DNA from: Streptomyces sp. PsTaAH-137
Lineage (GTDB): Bacteria; Actinomycetota; Actinomycetes; Streptomycetales; Streptomycetaceae
Direction: 5' to 3'
DNA length: 64,000 nt
NCBI RefSeq assembly: GCF_003259365.1
Contig: NZ_QLLY01000004.1
Coordinates: forward strand, 248,001 to 312,000
In this document: in pieces, positions 39,458-53,079 of the stretch
Numbering within the stretch: position 1 is the stretch's first letter
Layout: the number at the start of each line of letters is the position of its first letter
The notes under the pieces: generated by a model
What the model was told of the DNA's origin: nothing
Seen by the model: only the letters and a program-made list of their open reading frames with translations
Database searches by the model: none
Made by a program: the position numbers and the translations under genes

Positions 39458-40405
39458 TCAGAGGAACGCCGACAGCACCGGCTCCCCGTGCTCGCCGGCC
39501 GCCCAGGTGCGGGTGGCGCGCTCCAGCTTGTCCGGGTTGACCTGGCTGCGGAGGGAGGCGATGCCGTCGGCCCCGAACTCCGGGCACATGACGCCGACGA
39601 CCCGGCCGTCGAGGACCACGACGATCGCTGCCGTGCCGTTGGCCGTCGTGACGTACACGTCGGGCGAGCCGCCGACGATGTCCCGCTTGGACTTGCCGGG
39701 CTTGAACAGGCCCCGCATGAACGTGGCGACCGCCTTCGCGCCCACGAACGCGCTGGCCCGCGCCGGGACCTTCCCGCCGCCGTCGCCGATCGCGGTGACG
39801 TCCTGGGTGAGCAGCGCCACCAGCGGCTCGGTGCGGCCGCTGGTGGCGGCCTCCAGGAACTCCGCCACGATGCGCCGGGCGGCGGACTCGTCGATCTCGC
39901 TGCGGGCCCGGCCGTCGGCGACGTGCTTGCGCGCCCGGTGGAAGGTCTGCTGGCTGGCGGCCTCGCTGATGTCCAGGATCTCCGCGATCTCCCGGTGGGA
40001 GTACGCGAACGCCTCCTTCAGGACGTACACCGCCCGCTCGTTCGGGCTCAGCCGCTCCAGGAGCACGAGCACCGCGTACGAGACCGAGTCCCGCTGCTCG
40101 GCGGTGGCGTCCGGGCCGAGCATCGGGTCACCGGCGAGCAGCGGCTCCGGCAGCCAGGCCCCTACATATGTCTCGCGGCGGGCGCGGGCCGAGGTCAGCT
40201 GCGTGAGGCAGTAGTTGGTGAGCACCTTGGTCAGCCACGCCTCGGGCACCTCGATCCGCCCGGTGTCGGCGGCCTGCCAGCGCAGATACGTCTCCTGCGC
40301 GGCGTCCTCGGCCTCACTCGCCGACCCGAGCAGGCGGTAGGCGAGGGCCTCCAGGCGGGGCCTGAATGCCTCGAAACGGTCCACGTCGCGCAGGGTCACG
40401 GCCAT
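39458..40405 (-). CDS. ECF sigma factor, ECF41 group with SnoaL-like domain
   Basis: 315 residues. Region 2: FEAFRPRLEALAYRLLGSAS, EAEDAAQETYLRWQ; region 4: LLERLSPNERAVYVLKEAFA, YSHREIAEILDISEAASQQT. The linker holds the WLPEP motif and the C-terminal SnoaL-like domain carries DGGGKVPAR and RSQVNPDKLERA, which are hallmarks of the ECF41 group. In this group the C-terminal extension controls activity without an anti-sigma factor. The gene lies upstream of the NDH-2-like oxidoreductase in the same orientation, the usual ECF41 arrangement. Confidence 0.93.
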   Translation of the reverse strand: MAVTLRDVDRFEAFRPRLEALAYRLLGSASEAEDAAQETYLRWQAADTGRIEVPEAWLTKVLTNYCLTQLTSARARRETYVGAWLPEPLLAGDPMLGPDATAEQRDSVSYAVLVLLERLSPNERAVYVLKEAFAYSHREIAEILDISEAASQQTFHRARKHVADGRARSEIDESAARRIVAEFLEAATSGRTEPLVALLTQDVTAIGDGGGKVPARASAFVGAKAVATFMRGLFKPGKSKRDIVGGSPDVYVTTANGTAAIVVVLDGRVVGVMCPEFGADGIASLRSQVNPDKLERATRTWAAGEHGEPVLSAFL

Positions 40406-40496
40406 GGCACGGATCCTAACCCGCACCCTTGTTCTCCCCCGGCCCGTCTGCTTGACTCCCGCCGCCCGCCCGTCGAGCACGTCGTGGAGGAAGCCG

Positions 40497-43001
40497 ATGG
40501 AGATCACTCGCAGACGACTGCTCGGCGCGCTGGCGGCGAGCGGGGTGCTGGCCGCCGTGCCCGCCGGTCCGGCGAGCGCCGCCGATGTCGCGGACGGGGT
40601 GGAGCGGCTGCTCGCCAACACGGTGGGGATCTTCGCCGGGACCGAGGAGTCCAACTCCCGTGCGGAGACGGCCGCCAAGGTCGCGGCGGTCGAGAGGACG
40701 GCACGGGCGAACCTGGCCGCGCTCGACGCTGCCTCGCCCGGTGGCGGCGAACTCTTCGCCGGGGTCCCGCTCGGCACCAGCGACCCGAACCTCTCCACCA
40801 GCTTCCAGCGCCTGTACGAGATCGTGCTCGCCACCCGCACCCCGGGCATATCCCCGGATCTGTACGGGAGTTCAGCGGTCCGGCGGCGCGTGGTGGACGG
40901 GCTGTCCTGGCTGCACACGCACTACTACGGCGATCAGTCGCGCGGCTACTACGGCAACTGGTTCACCTGGGAGATCGGCATCTCCCAGTACGTCAGCCGG
41001 ACCCTGGTGCTGCTCGCCGGCACCGACAGCGCCTCCGCCGATCTGACCGGCGCCTACCTCGACTCCATGGACGCGTATCTGCGCAACGGCAAGGACGGCG
41101 ACGTCGATCTCGACTCGCGGTTCCACACCGGCGCCAACCTCGCCGACATCACCACCAACCGCATCCTCCAGGGCGCCCTCGTCGGCGGCGCCGAGGGCGA
41201 GGCCCGCATCCGCAAGGCGCTCACCGACCAGCTGACCGTCTTCGCGACCATCGACCCGTACGCGCTGCGGCACGGGGTGACGGACGGCTACTACGCCGAC
41301 GGCTCGTTCCTCCAGCACGCGTCCGTCGCGTACACGGGCTCGTACGGGAAGGGCCTGCTCAGCCGGGTCGTGCAGACCCTGAAGGTGCTCGACGGGACGG
41401 GCTTCGCGGACGGCGGCGCGCTGGTGCCGGTCATCGACGGCTGGGTGCGCGACGGGTTCGCGCCGCTGATCTTCGAGGGCTGGATGATGGAGGCCGTGAA
41501 GGGCCGCGCGGTCTCCCGCACCGGCACCGGGTACGCGGACGTGGCCACGGTCGTCGAGGCGGTGGTCGATCTGGCCTCGCTCGCGACCGGCGACCGGGCG
41601 ACGGCCCTCGCCGGGTACGTGAGGCACGTACGGGCCGCGTCGCGCGCCGCCCTCGACCCCACGGTGTTCGTGTCGCCGCTGAGCATCGTCCGCTACACCG
41701 CGATCCTCGCCGACGCCTCGATACCGGCCGCCGACCTCAACCCGCCGGCCCGCTCCGTCGCCTTCAACGCCATGGACCGTACGGTGCACCGGCGGCCCGG
41801 GTACGCGTTCGCGCTGTCCCGCAGCTCACGCCGGATCAGTCAGTACGAGTACATGAGCGGGGAGAACCTGCTCCCCTGGTTCCAGGGCGCGGGCGCCCAC
41901 CACCTCTACCTCTCCGGCCAGGACCAGACCCAGGCGTTCGGCGTCGACCACCTCACGACGGTCTCCCCGTACGGCCTGCCGGGCGTCACCGCTCCGGTCG
42001 AACTCCGGCGCACCGTCCCGGAGTTGTACGACGGCGACCTCTTCTACGACAACCCGTCGCACCCTCTGAACTTCACGGCGTCCTCCGAGTCCCAGAACAC
42101 CTACGTCTACTTCCCGACGGCGACCCAGGCGTACTCGGGCGGCGCCGTCCTCGACGGCCGGTACGGCGCGGCCGGGTGGGTGCTCTCCGACGACGTGCCG
42201 TGGCGCGACAAGCGGGCCGGGGTCCTCCCGGACGACTTCGTCGCGTACCGGAACGCGCGGGCCACCCGGTCCTGGTTCCTCTTTGACGACGAGATCGTGG
42301 TGGTCTCGGCGGGCGTCGGCGACGCGCCGGGTGCGGGCCGCGCCGTGACGTCGACGGTCGACGCCCGGATCGCGGCCCCGGCCGACCGGGTCACCGTTAC
42401 CGAGGACGGCCCGTGGACCCACTGGTCGAACACCACCCAGGACGTCGCCGTCGGCTACCTCCGCCTCGCGGGCCCGGCGCCGACCCCGCTCCTCACCACA
42501 GTGACCCGCAGCCGCCGCACGGTCCGCACCACGAACCCGGACAACCCGGTGACGAAGCAGGTCTTCTCCCTGACCGTGGCCCAGCCCGCCGGAGCCCGAC
42601 CGACGTCCTTCGCCTACGCGCTGCTCCCGAACGCATCCCCGAACCGCCCGCGACGCACCCCGGTCCGCCTCCTGTCGAACACGCCCCGCTGCCAGGCGGC
42701 TCACCACTCGTCCCTCGCCCTGACCACCGCCAACACCTTCACCGACGGCACCCACCGCATGGCGGGCCTGACGGTCGAAGGACCGGCATCCGTCCTGGTC
42801 AGACGAGGGGAGGACGTCACGGTCGCCGTCTGTGACCCCACCACCGAACGGGACACGGTGACCGTCTTCCTCCCCGGCCACCGACTGCGCAGGACCTCCG
42901 GCGACGAGGAGATACGCGTGAGCCGGGCCCCAGGAGGGACCCGGCTCGACATCCACACCCGGCACGCCTACGGCCGGAGCTTCACGGTGACGCTGCGCTA
43001 G
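40497..43001 (+). CDS. Tat-exported polysaccharide lyase family 8 (hyaluronate/xanthan lyase-type)
   Basis: 834 residues, ATG behind GTGGAGG. A twin-arginine signal (TRRRLLGALAASGVLAAVPA) directs export. An alpha-helical toroid at residues ~30-380 has the catalytic Asn in FHTGANLADITTNRI and the His/Tyr pair in YYADGSFLQHASVAYTGSYG, plus an Arg-rich region; beta-sandwich domains follow (YMSGENLLPWFQGAGAHHLY, PVELRRTVPELYDGDLFYDN). This is the PL8 pattern, whose enzymes cleave uronic-acid polymers such as hyaluronan, chondroitin or xanthan. Substrate cannot be told. A solitary extracellular hydrolytic gene. Confidence 0.92.
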   Translation: MEITRRRLLGALAASGVLAAVPAGPASAADVADGVERLLANTVGIFAGTEESNSRAETAAKVAAVERTARANLAALDAASPGGGELFAGVPLGTSDPNLSTSFQRLYEIVLATRTPGISPDLYGSSAVRRRVVDGLSWLHTHYYGDQSRGYYGNWFTWEIGISQYVSRTLVLLAGTDSASADLTGAYLDSMDAYLRNGKDGDVDLDSRFHTGANLADITTNRILQGALVGGAEGEARIRKALTDQLTVFATIDPYALRHGVTDGYYADGSFLQHASVAYTGSYGKGLLSRVVQTLKVLDGTGFADGGALVPVIDGWVRDGFAPLIFEGWMMEAVKGRAVSRTGTGYADVATVVEAVVDLASLATGDRATALAGYVRHVRAASRAALDPTVFVSPLSIVRYTAILADASIPAADLNPPARSVAFNAMDRTVHRRPGYAFALSRSSRRISQYEYMSGENLLPWFQGAGAHHLYLSGQDQTQAFGVDHLTTVSPYGLPGVTAPVELRRTVPELYDGDLFYDNPSHPLNFTASSESQNTYVYFPTATQAYSGGAVLDGRYGAAGWVLSDDVPWRDKRAGVLPDDFVAYRNARATRSWFLFDDEIVVVSAGVGDAPGAGRAVTSTVDARIAAPADRVTVTEDGPWTHWSNTTQDVAVGYLRLAGPAPTPLLTTVTRSRRTVRTTNPDNPVTKQVFSLTVAQPAGARPTSFAYALLPNASPNRPRRTPVRLLSNTPRCQAAHHSSLALTTANTFTDGTHRMAGLTVEGPASVLVRRGEDVTVAVCDPTTERDTVTVFLPGHRLRRTSGDEEIRVSRAPGGTRLDIHTRHAYGRSFTVTLR

Positions 43002-43013
43002 GAGGCACCCGCC

Positions 43014-43391
43014 TCAGAACTCGGCGGTGTCCAGGTCGAAGCCGAGGGGGGCCGGGAGCGGGACCATCAGGACGGGTGCCGGGTCGTGCCACTCCTCCTT
43101 GTTGTCGAAGGTCCCCTTGGGGGCGACGACGAGGTCGGGGATCACGTGGCCGGTCTGGGAGGCGCCGGGGACGTTCAGGCCGATGCCCGTGTAGTTGCGC
43201 AGGGACTGGTCCTGCCTTCTGGTCGTGATCTGGTCCGCCGCCTCGGACACGTACTCTTCGTGCTCGCCGTTCGCCGGAGGCGTCACGTGGATCTCCCCTT
43301 CGATCAACTCCACGCGCCACCCGTCGGGGGCGGCCGCGCTGAGCCGGGAGAAGGCGTCTTCGAGCAGTGGTTCTGCCATGTCCGACATCAT
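43014..43391 (-). pseudogene. Uma2-family (DUF820) endonuclease relic with internal deletion
   Basis: Reading from ATG 43391-43389 gives 125 residues. The N-terminal part matches Uma2: DGWRVELIEGEIHVTPPANG, HEEYVSEAADQITTRR, VIPDLVVAPKGTFDNKEEWH, DPAPVLMV. The normal continuation, holding the second half of the PD-(D/E)xK site (EVtS...K) and about 60 residues, is missing. The text jumps directly to PLPAPLGFDLDTAEF, which is the usual C-terminus. The deletion is in frame, so a short protein could be made, but the nuclease site is incomplete. The family has many copies in Streptomyces with unknown roles. Confidence 0.75.
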
Positions 43392-43398
43392 GGCATCG

Positions 43399-43425
43399 GG
43401 CTCAGGCCGCAAGGCGGCCTGAGCC
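43399..43425 (-). terminator. Terminator after the YVTN/WD40 gene
   Basis: GGCTCAGGCCGC and GCGGCCTGAGCC form a perfect 12-bp stem with an AAG loop, 25 bases after the stop of the minus-strand gene. Confidence 0.85.
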
Positions 43426-43450
43426 CGAAAGGGTGGATCACTCAGCGCAC

Positions 43451-45433
43451 TCAGTTCGTCGAGTACAGGTACTTCCAGGAGCTGTACTTGCCCGTGTTCA
43501 CGTTGTCGCCGGACGAGCCGTTGACGTACACCGCGCGCAGCCGGAACTTGTAGCCCGCGGCGCCGACCGCGCCCATGTTCACCTTCGTCTTGCCGGAGGT
43601 GCCGAGCTTGATGTACTCGCTGTCGGCGGAGTGCCAGGAGCCGTTGCCGTAGATCTGGAGGTCCAGGCGGAACTTGCGGCCCTTGTAGTAGTTCATCGAC
43701 GTCGTCTCGTAGACCGTCGAGTTCTTGTGGAAGTAGTAGTACTTGTGCGAGCCGATGGTGCCGCTCTTGTAGTAGTTGGAGAGCGTGACCGAGGAGCGGG
43801 CCCGCGTGTAGACGGTGTTGGTGACCGTCTTCGGCTTGTAGCGGGCGTCGCCCGTGAAGACCGCGGAGAGGGTGACGTCGCGGGTGAGGTCCAGGGTGAC
43901 GGAGAGGTTGCCGCTGGAGTTGACCTTACCGGACTTCACCAGCTTGTTCGGCTTGTCGCTGCCGTACGGGTTGGCGTAGATCGCCACCGTGCGGTTCTTG
44001 TACGTGGTGCCGAGGTGCGCGGTGAACGTGACGTCGGAGCCGTACTCGTAGACGTTCTTGTTCTTGTTCAGGGTCAGCGAGGTGCTGCTGCGGGAGACCT
44101 CGACCGAGTCCGACTTGGTGACCGCGGCGTGGTCGGCGTCGCCGGCGTAGGCGACCTTGTAGGTGACCTTGCCGCCGACGGCCGGGGTGTCGCCGAAGGA
44201 GTACGTGCCGTCGGCCTTCGCGGTGACGGTCGTGAGGACCTTGCCGTTCGGGTTGTCGAGGTCCGTCTTGGTGACCGTCAGCTTGGCGGGGGTGCTGAAC
44301 GGGACCGCCGAGCTGATCTTGCCGCTGACCGTCAGGGCCTTGGCGCGGGTCGCCGTCGACGGGGCGTTCACCGTCAGGGTCGGGGTGGTGCGGTTCGGGT
44401 CCGTGTAGGAGTGGAACCGGATGTTGCCCTCGGAGTTGTCGGAGACCGCGAACAGGGTGGAGCCGTCCGGGGACCACGACATGACGCCGTCGATCAGGGT
44501 GTCGCCGCCGCTGGAGGTGGAGGTGTTGCCGAACTCGTAGGTGCGGATCGCCTCGGTGCCGCCCTGCCGGTAGATGTGCAGGTCGTCGCCGTACCAGGAG
44601 CTGGTGCCCGCGGCGACCGTGCCGGAGGGCGAGATGGCGACGCCCGCGCCGTAGTCCCCGGACGGGTAGGTGTGCACCTTGCTGAGGTCGGTCGTCGAGT
44701 ACGCCGGGTGCTCGTACGGGGCGCCGCTGGCCGTGACCAGCTGGCTGCCGTCGGGCGAGAACGCGAGCTGGTCGTAGAACGAACCGTCGAGGCCCTTGAC
44801 GACGCGCTGGGTGGCGGCCGTGCCGTTCAGGTCGTAGATCGCGACGGAGCCGCCGCTGGTGTCCTTCTCGGCCGCCGCCAGCTCGCTGCCGTCCGCGGAC
44901 ACGGCGAGCACCGGGGCGCCGTAGAAGGACTGCCCGGACTGGCCGAGGGAGACCGCGGGGGTCTCCTGCGTCGGGTCGAGGGAGCCGATGGAGCCCTCGG
45001 CGGCCGCGCCGTAGCTGAACCACACGGTGGAGCCGGCCACCGCGAGATCCTCCGGGGCGTCGGCGCCGCCCAGGTCGTAGGAGGTGACCTTGGTGGTGTC
45101 GGCCGTGTCGATCGCGGCGATCTTGTCCGTGTTCTGCACGGCCGCGTACAGCCGCCCGGAGTCGGCGGACAGGGCGAGGCCCTGCACGCCGTCGAGGCCG
45201 GTGATGCGCTGGACCTCGGTACCGGAGTAGTCGGTGACGACGATCGCGTTGTCCTGCGGGGCCGAGAGATAGACCCGCTTGTGGACGCCGTCGACGGCGA
45301 TGTCGGCGACGGTCCTGACGCCCAGCGACTTCGCCGAGTCGGCGACGGCGGTGCCGGACACGGCCACGCTGAGCGCGGCCGAACCGGCGAGGACCGCGAG
45401 AGCGGTCGCGGTGGAGAGAGCGCGTCTGCGCAC
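43451..45433 (-). CDS. Secreted YVTN/WD40-type beta-propeller with Ig-like repeats
   Basis: 660 residues, GTG start with AGGGGG upstream. A signal peptide (STATALAVLAGSAALSVAVS) is followed by seven or so propeller blades: IAVDGVHKRVYLSAPQDNAI, VVTDYSGTEVQRITG, LDGVQGLALSADSGRLYAAV, QLAFSPDGSQLVTAS. From about residue 350, bacterial Ig-like domains start (TPTLTVNAPSTATRAKALTV; TSLTLNKNKNVYEYGSDVTF), and the C-terminal ~180 residues are Lys/Tyr-rich. Such proteins are extracellular and probably bind cell-surface or substrate molecules. Binding partner unknown. The gene stands alone upstream of a terminator. Confidence 0.8.
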   Translation of the reverse strand: MRRRALSTATALAVLAGSAALSVAVSGTAVADSAKSLGVRTVADIAVDGVHKRVYLSAPQDNAIVVTDYSGTEVQRITGLDGVQGLALSADSGRLYAAVQNTDKIAAIDTADTTKVTSYDLGGADAPEDLAVAGSTVWFSYGAAAEGSIGSLDPTQETPAVSLGQSGQSFYGAPVLAVSADGSELAAAEKDTSGGSVAIYDLNGTAATQRVVKGLDGSFYDQLAFSPDGSQLVTASGAPYEHPAYSTTDLSKVHTYPSGDYGAGVAISPSGTVAAGTSSWYGDDLHIYRQGGTEAIRTYEFGNTSTSSGGDTLIDGVMSWSPDGSTLFAVSDNSEGNIRFHSYTDPNRTTPTLTVNAPSTATRAKALTVSGKISSAVPFSTPAKLTVTKTDLDNPNGKVLTTVTAKADGTYSFGDTPAVGGKVTYKVAYAGDADHAAVTKSDSVEVSRSSTSLTLNKNKNVYEYGSDVTFTAHLGTTYKNRTVAIYANPYGSDKPNKLVKSGKVNSSGNLSVTLDLTRDVTLSAVFTGDARYKPKTVTNTVYTRARSSVTLSNYYKSGTIGSHKYYYFHKNSTVYETTSMNYYKGRKFRLDLQIYGNGSWHSADSEYIKLGTSGKTKVNMGAVGAAGYKFRLRAVYVNGSSGDNVNTGKYSSWKYLYSTN

Positions 45434-45643
45434 GAGTGTGGAACCCCCTGGGTGAACCGGCGGAAGAGCGGCCGGTACTGCTGCGAGAGCTCACGGACGT
45501 CCGGGCGCCGGAGGAACCCCCCACCGGAGAAGCCACTGGTCAACGCGGGCTCGAAGACGGCAGCATCGTAAGTCACCCATGGGGCCCGCGGGTAGGGAGT
45601 TTCGCCGCGCGACGGCTGTGACATCTTTCGCGCGGGCCCCGTA

Positions 45644-45669
45644 CAACCTTTACGGCCAACCTTTACGGC
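45644..45669 (+). repeat. Tandem 13-base repeat CAACCTTTACGGC x2
   Basis: The two perfect copies overlap the end of a CCGTACAACC element between the YVTN/WD40 gene start and the cobN stop. No gene lies downstream on the plus strand. Confidence 0.6.
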
Positions 45670-45676
45670 CTGTCGG

Positions 45677-49354
<3,678 letters not shown>

Positions 49355-49394
49355 GCGTCGGCTGGCCTTCCTCGGGGTGTCCGCGCCCCGGGTG

Positions 49395-49520
49395 GTCGTT
49401 GGACGGCAGGAGTTCCTGGCTCGTCCCGCGCCTGGGCACGGGACTCACAGTGGCGGGACCGCGCCGGATTCGCACCGGCTTCCTCCCCTGTCGCCGTCGC
49501 TGGCGATGTGTGGTCTGTGC
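49395..49520 (-). promoter_or_regulatory. Cobalamin (B12) riboswitch controlling cobN
   Basis: On the minus strand the leader reads GGAAGCCGGTGCGAATCCGG followed shortly by the B12 box core GCCACTG (49448-49454) and GTGAGTCCCG. This is the classical order of conserved elements in cobalamin riboswitches: AAGCCGGTGCGAATCCGGC, GGTCCCGCCACTGTGA. It sits ~45 bases upstream of the cobN start and would shut cobN off when adenosylcobalamin is bound. It faces only cobN; the cobG side uses a separate promoter. Confidence 0.95.
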
Positions 49521-49592
49521 CGCCATCGTACGGGGCCGGTGCGCACCCCGGTACGGGATGCCCGTCACAGGCCCATGGGTATGCTCCCCGGC

Positions 49593-50918
49593 ATGTCCCC
49601 CACTCACATATCCGCTGATCCCGCCCGGGGCGACGCCTGCCCGGGCGCGCTGCGGCTGCATGCGGCGGACGACGGTTTCCTCGCCCGGGTGCGGATTCCC
49701 GGCGGGGTGCTGACGGTGGCGCAGGCGCGGGCGCTGGGCGCTCTCGCGGGGCGGCTCGGGGACGGGAACCTCCACCTCACGTCGCGCGGGAACGTTCAGC
49801 TGCGCGGGCTGCGGGACGGGTGCGGCGGGGAGTTGGCGGACGCGCTCGGTGCGGCCGGGCTGTTGCCGTCGCCCGCGCACGAGCGCGTCCGCAATGTGGT
49901 GGCCTCGCCGATGTCGGGGCTCGACGGGGTCGGGCACGTCGACGTACGCGGGTGGCTGCGCGGGCTCGACGCGGCGCTGATCGCGAGTTCCGTCACACCC
50001 GAACTGTCCGGCCGTTTCCTTTTCGCCCTGGACGACGGGCGCGGGGACGTTGCCACTCTCGGCCAGGACGTGCTGCTGCGCGGGCTGCCCGGGGGTGACG
50101 GGCTGCTGTCGGTCGGGGGCGCGGAGTTTTTGCTGCCGTACGGGGATGCTGCGCGGGCTGCTGTGATCGCGGCGGAGGTGTTCGTGGCGGCGGCACGGGA
50201 GATATCCGGCCGCCGGGTGTGGCGGGTGGCCGAACTCGGCTTGTCCGCATCGGAGTTGCGCGCCCGAATCGAGCGTACCGCCCCGGGGCTCCGCCCCGGA
50301 CCCCGCTCCTCAATCGCCGGAGGGGCTGATTTTGCCGATGCCCCCGAAAAGGAGCGCCCCGCAGGGGCGCGAGGAACTGCGCGAGAAGCGGCCACCGGCC
50401 CGCACACGACGAACAACCCAGGGGCGCGGGGAACTGCGCGACCAGCCCCCACCGGCCCGCACACGACGAACACCCCAGGGGCGCGGGGAACTGCGCGACC
50501 AGCCCCCGCCGGCGTGCACCCGACGACAAGCGGCATCGCCCTCCCCTTCGGCACGGCAACCCCCACCCAGTGGGCCGAACTGACAGCCCGGGCCGCCCTA
50601 ACACCCGCCCAAGAACTCCGCCTCACCCCCTGGCGCCGCATCGTCATCCCCGGCGCCACCGAGAACGACCCCCCGGACACAACCCCCTGGACCCGCGTAG
50701 GCGCCTGCATAGGCAGCCCGGGCTGCGCCAAGTCCCACACGGACGTACGCGAAGACGCCCGCACCCACCTGCCGGAGGCCCACCCCACCCTGCCCACCTA
50801 CTGGTCCGGCTGCGAACGCCGCTGCGGCCACCCGGCAGGGACGACGTACATCGACATCACGGCCCGCCCGGACGGCGCCTACGACACGACCACCCGCACC
50901 GCCCCACACCCCCGTTGA
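49593..50918 (+). CDS. cobG: CobG-like precorrin-3B synthase, with repeat-derived linker
   Basis: 441 residues from the ATG at 49593; a -10 box TATGCT (49580-49585) ends seven bases upstream, so the mRNA is probably leaderless. The N-terminal ferredoxin-like half of a sulfite/nitrite reductase is seen: [52 protein letters not shown]. The C-terminal [4Fe-4S] half has [18 protein letters not shown] and [18 protein letters not shown]. CobG oxidises precorrin-3A in the aerobic pathway. Residues ~231-313 are extra: they come from a 44-bp dispersed repeat plus three 57-bp repeats, giving GARGTAR...GPHTTN-type units. The linker lies between the two halves. Confidence 0.88.
   Translation: MSPTHISADPARGDACPGALRLHAADDGFLARVRIPGGVLTVAQARALGALAGRLGDGNLHLTSRGNVQLRGLRDGCGGELADALGAAGLLPSPAHERVRNVVASPMSGLDGVGHVDVRGWLRGLDAALIASSVTPELSGRFLFALDDGRGDVATLGQDVLLRGLPGGDGLLSVGGAEFLLPYGDAARAAVIAAEVFVAAAREISGRRVWRVAELGLSASELRARIERTAPGLRPGPRSSIAGGADFADAPEKERPAGARGTAREAATGPHTTNNPGARGTARPAPTGPHTTNTPGARGTARPAPAGVHPTTSGIALPFGTATPTQWAELTARAALTPAQELRLTPWRRIVIPGATENDPPDTTPWTRVGACIGSPGCAKSHTDVREDARTHLPEAHPTLPTYWSGCERRCGHPAGTTYIDITARPDGAYDTTTRTAPHPR
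50284..50327 (+). repeat. 44-bp dispersed repeat inside cobG
   Basis: Exact inverted copy of 47037-47080 in cobN. In cobG it codes for [14 protein letters not shown] in another frame, immediately before the 57-bp repeat block. Confidence 0.92.
50362..50532 (+). repeat. Three tandem 57-bp units of the AGGGGCGCGGGGAACTGCGC repeat inside cobG
   Basis: Units start at 50362, 50419 and 50476. The 57-base period equals 19 codons, so the frame is kept and the protein reads [57 protein letters not shown]. The core is the same as in the intergenic block at 5651-6026. It is a non-coding repeat that has become a protein linker. Confidence 0.92.
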
Positions 50919-50932
50919 GAGAGCCGAACCCC

Positions 50933-51589
50933 ATGTCCCTGTACGACTACGAGAAGGACGGCGCGGCGATCTACCGCGAGTCCTTCGCCACCATCCGCGC
51001 CGAGGCCGCGGCCGGCCTGGCCGCGCTGCCCGCCGACGTCGCCCAGGTCGCGGTCCGCATGATCCACGCCTGCGGCCAGGTGGATCTCGTACCGGACATC
51101 GCCCACTCGCCCGGCGTCGTGGCGAAGGCCCGCGCCGCGCTGCGCGCCGGTGCGCCGATCCTGTGCGACGCGCGGATGGTCGCGAGCGGCGTCACGCGCA
51201 AGCGGCTCCCCGCCGACAACGACGTGGTCTGCACCCTCAACGAACCCGAAGTGCCGTCCCTCGCAGCCGAGTTGGGCACCACCCGCAGCGCGGCGGCGCT
51301 CGAACTCTGGCGGGACCGCCTCGAAGGCTCCGTCGTCGCCATCGGCAACGCCCCGACCGCCCTCTTCCACCTCCTGGAGATGATCGCGAAGGGCGCCCCG
51401 CGTCCGGCGGCGATCCTCGGCATCCCGGTCGGCTTCGTCGGCGCGGCCGAGTCGAAGGACGCCCTCGCCGCGTCCGGCCTGGGCCTGGAGTACCTGATCG
51501 TGCGGGGCCGCCGCGGCGGCAGCGCGATCACGGCGGCGGCCCTGAACGCGATAGCCACCGAGGCGGAGATCCTGGAGGACCGGGCATGA
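50933..51589 (+). CDS. cobH: Precorrin-8X methylmutase CobH
   Basis: 218 residues. [20 protein letters not shown] is followed by the motif [15 protein letters not shown] with the catalytic His near residue 43, then [60 protein letters not shown]. The enzyme moves a methyl group from C11 to C12 to give hydrogenobyrinate. It begins 14 bases after cobG and its stop overlaps the cobIJ start as ATGA, so cobG, cobH and cobIJ form an operon. Confidence 0.95.
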   Translation: MSLYDYEKDGAAIYRESFATIRAEAAAGLAALPADVAQVAVRMIHACGQVDLVPDIAHSPGVVAKARAALRAGAPILCDARMVASGVTRKRLPADNDVVCTLNEPEVPSLAAELGTTRSAAALELWRDRLEGSVVAIGNAPTALFHLLEMIAKGAPRPAAILGIPVGFVGAAESKDALAASGLGLEYLIVRGRRGGSAITAAALNAIATEAEILEDRA

Positions 51590-53079
51590 GCGGCAAGCTG
51601 TACGGGGTCGGGCTCGGCCCCGGCGACCCGAACCTGCTGACGGTCGCCGCCGTGAAGGCGATCTCCGAGGCCGACGTCATCGCGTACCACTGCGCTCGGC
51701 ACGGCCGCTCCATCGCCCGTTCGATCGCCGCGCCGTACCTGCGCGAGGGCCAGATCGAGGAGCGGCTGATGTACCCGCTCACCGTGGAGACGACGGACCA
51801 CCCGGGCGGCTACCGCGGCGCGCTCGACGACTTCTACGCCGAGGCCGCGGCCACGCTCGCCGCGCACCTGGACGCGGGCCGCACGGTCGCGGTCCTGGCG
51901 GAGGGCGACCCGTTCTTCTACGGCTCGTACCAGCACATGCACAAGCGTCTCGCGGACCGCTACGACACCACCGTCATCCCCGGTGTGACCTCGATCAGCG
52001 CGGCCGCGGCCCGGCTCGGCGAGCCGCTCTGCGAGGACAAGGAGACGCTGACCGTCATCCCGGGCACGCTGGACGAGGACGAGCTGACGGCGCGGCTCGC
52101 GGCGGCGGACTCGGCGGTCGTCATGAAGCTGGGCCGTACGTTCACCAAGGTCCGTACGGCGCTGGAGAGTTCGGGCCGGCTCGACGACGCGCATTATGTG
52201 GAACGGGCGTTCATGGCGGGCGAGCGCACCGGCCGGCTCGCCGAGATCGACCCGGAGACGGTCCCGTACTTCTCGGTGGCGGTGCTGCCGTCGCGCGTCG
52301 AGACGGAACCGGCCGAGGCACCGGAGCACGGCGAGGTCGTGGTCGTCGGCACCGGCCCGGCGGGCGCGCCCTGGCTGACCCCGGAGTCGCGCGGCGCGCT
52401 CGCCAACTGCGACGACCTGGTCGGCTACACCACGTACCTGGACCGGGTCCCGGCCCGGCCGTGGCAGCGGCGGCACGGTTCGGACAACAAGGTGGAGTCG
52501 GAGCGCGCCGAGTTCGCGCTCGATCTCGCGCGGCGCGGGCGCCGGGTGGCCGTCGTGTCGGGCGGTGACCCGGGCGTCTTCGCGATGGCGACGGCGGTGC
52601 TCGAAGTGGCCTGCGAGGAGCGGTACGCGGACATTCCCGTACGCGTTCTGCCGGGTGTGACGGCGGCCAACGCGGCGGCGGCGAAGGCGGGCGCCCCGCT
52701 CGGCCACGACTACGCCACGATCTCCCTCTCCGACCGGCTGAAGCCGTGGGAGGTGATCGCGGAACGGCTGCACGCGGCGGCCGCCGCCGATCTGGTGGTG
52801 GCGCTGTACAACCCCGGTTCGAAGAGCCGTACGTGGCAGGTGGCGAAGGCCCGCGAACTGTTCCTGGAACACCGGGCGCCGGACACCCCCGTCGTGGTGG
52901 CCCGTGACGTGGGCGGCCCGGAGGAGTCGGTGCGCGTGGTGCGGCTGACGGACCTGGACCCGGCGGTCGTCGACATGCGTACGTTGCTGATCATCGGCTC
53001 GTCGCAGACGCAGGCGGCGACCCGCGGCACCGGCACGACGATCGCCTGGACCCCGCGCCGCTACCCGGAGACCCGCTGA
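51586..53079 (+). CDS. cobIJ: Fused precorrin-2 C20- and precorrin-3B C17-methyltransferase (CobI-CobJ)
   Basis: 497 residues. Two complete SAM-dependent tetrapyrrole methyltransferase domains. The first (1-240) has [73 protein letters not shown]. The second (250-497) has [80 protein letters not shown]. It therefore catalyses both the C20 methylation of precorrin-2 and the C17 methylation with ring contraction of precorrin-3B. Such CobIJ fusions are standard in Streptomyces. Its end overlaps cobK tail-to-tail by 19 bases. Confidence 0.95.
   Translation: MSGKLYGVGLGPGDPNLLTVAAVKAISEADVIAYHCARHGRSIARSIAAPYLREGQIEERLMYPLTVETTDHPGGYRGALDDFYAEAAATLAAHLDAGRTVAVLAEGDPFFYGSYQHMHKRLADRYDTTVIPGVTSISAAAARLGEPLCEDKETLTVIPGTLDEDELTARLAAADSAVVMKLGRTFTKVRTALESSGRLDDAHYVERAFMAGERTGRLAEIDPETVPYFSVAVLPSRVETEPAEAPEHGEVVVVGTGPAGAPWLTPESRGALANCDDLVGYTTYLDRVPARPWQRRHGSDNKVESERAEFALDLARRGRRVAVVSGGDPGVFAMATAVLEVACEERYADIPVRVLPGVTAANAAAAKAGAPLGHDYATISLSDRLKPWEVIAERLHAAAAADLVVALYNPGSKSRTWQVAKARELFLEHRAPDTPVVVARDVGGPEESVRVVRLTDLDPAVVDMRTLLIIGSSQTQAATRGTGTTIAWTPRRYPETR

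Noticed and set aside
39428..42286. 952-codon plus-strand frame in front of and across the lyase gene
   Set aside because: Out-of-frame shadow of the ECF41 and lyase genes; no family match and it begins in the oxidoreductase/ECF41 intergenic region.
50362..50532. Candidate CRISPR-like array in cobG
   Set aside because: The units are directly adjacent without unique spacers, are in frame with an enzyme gene and no cas genes are present.
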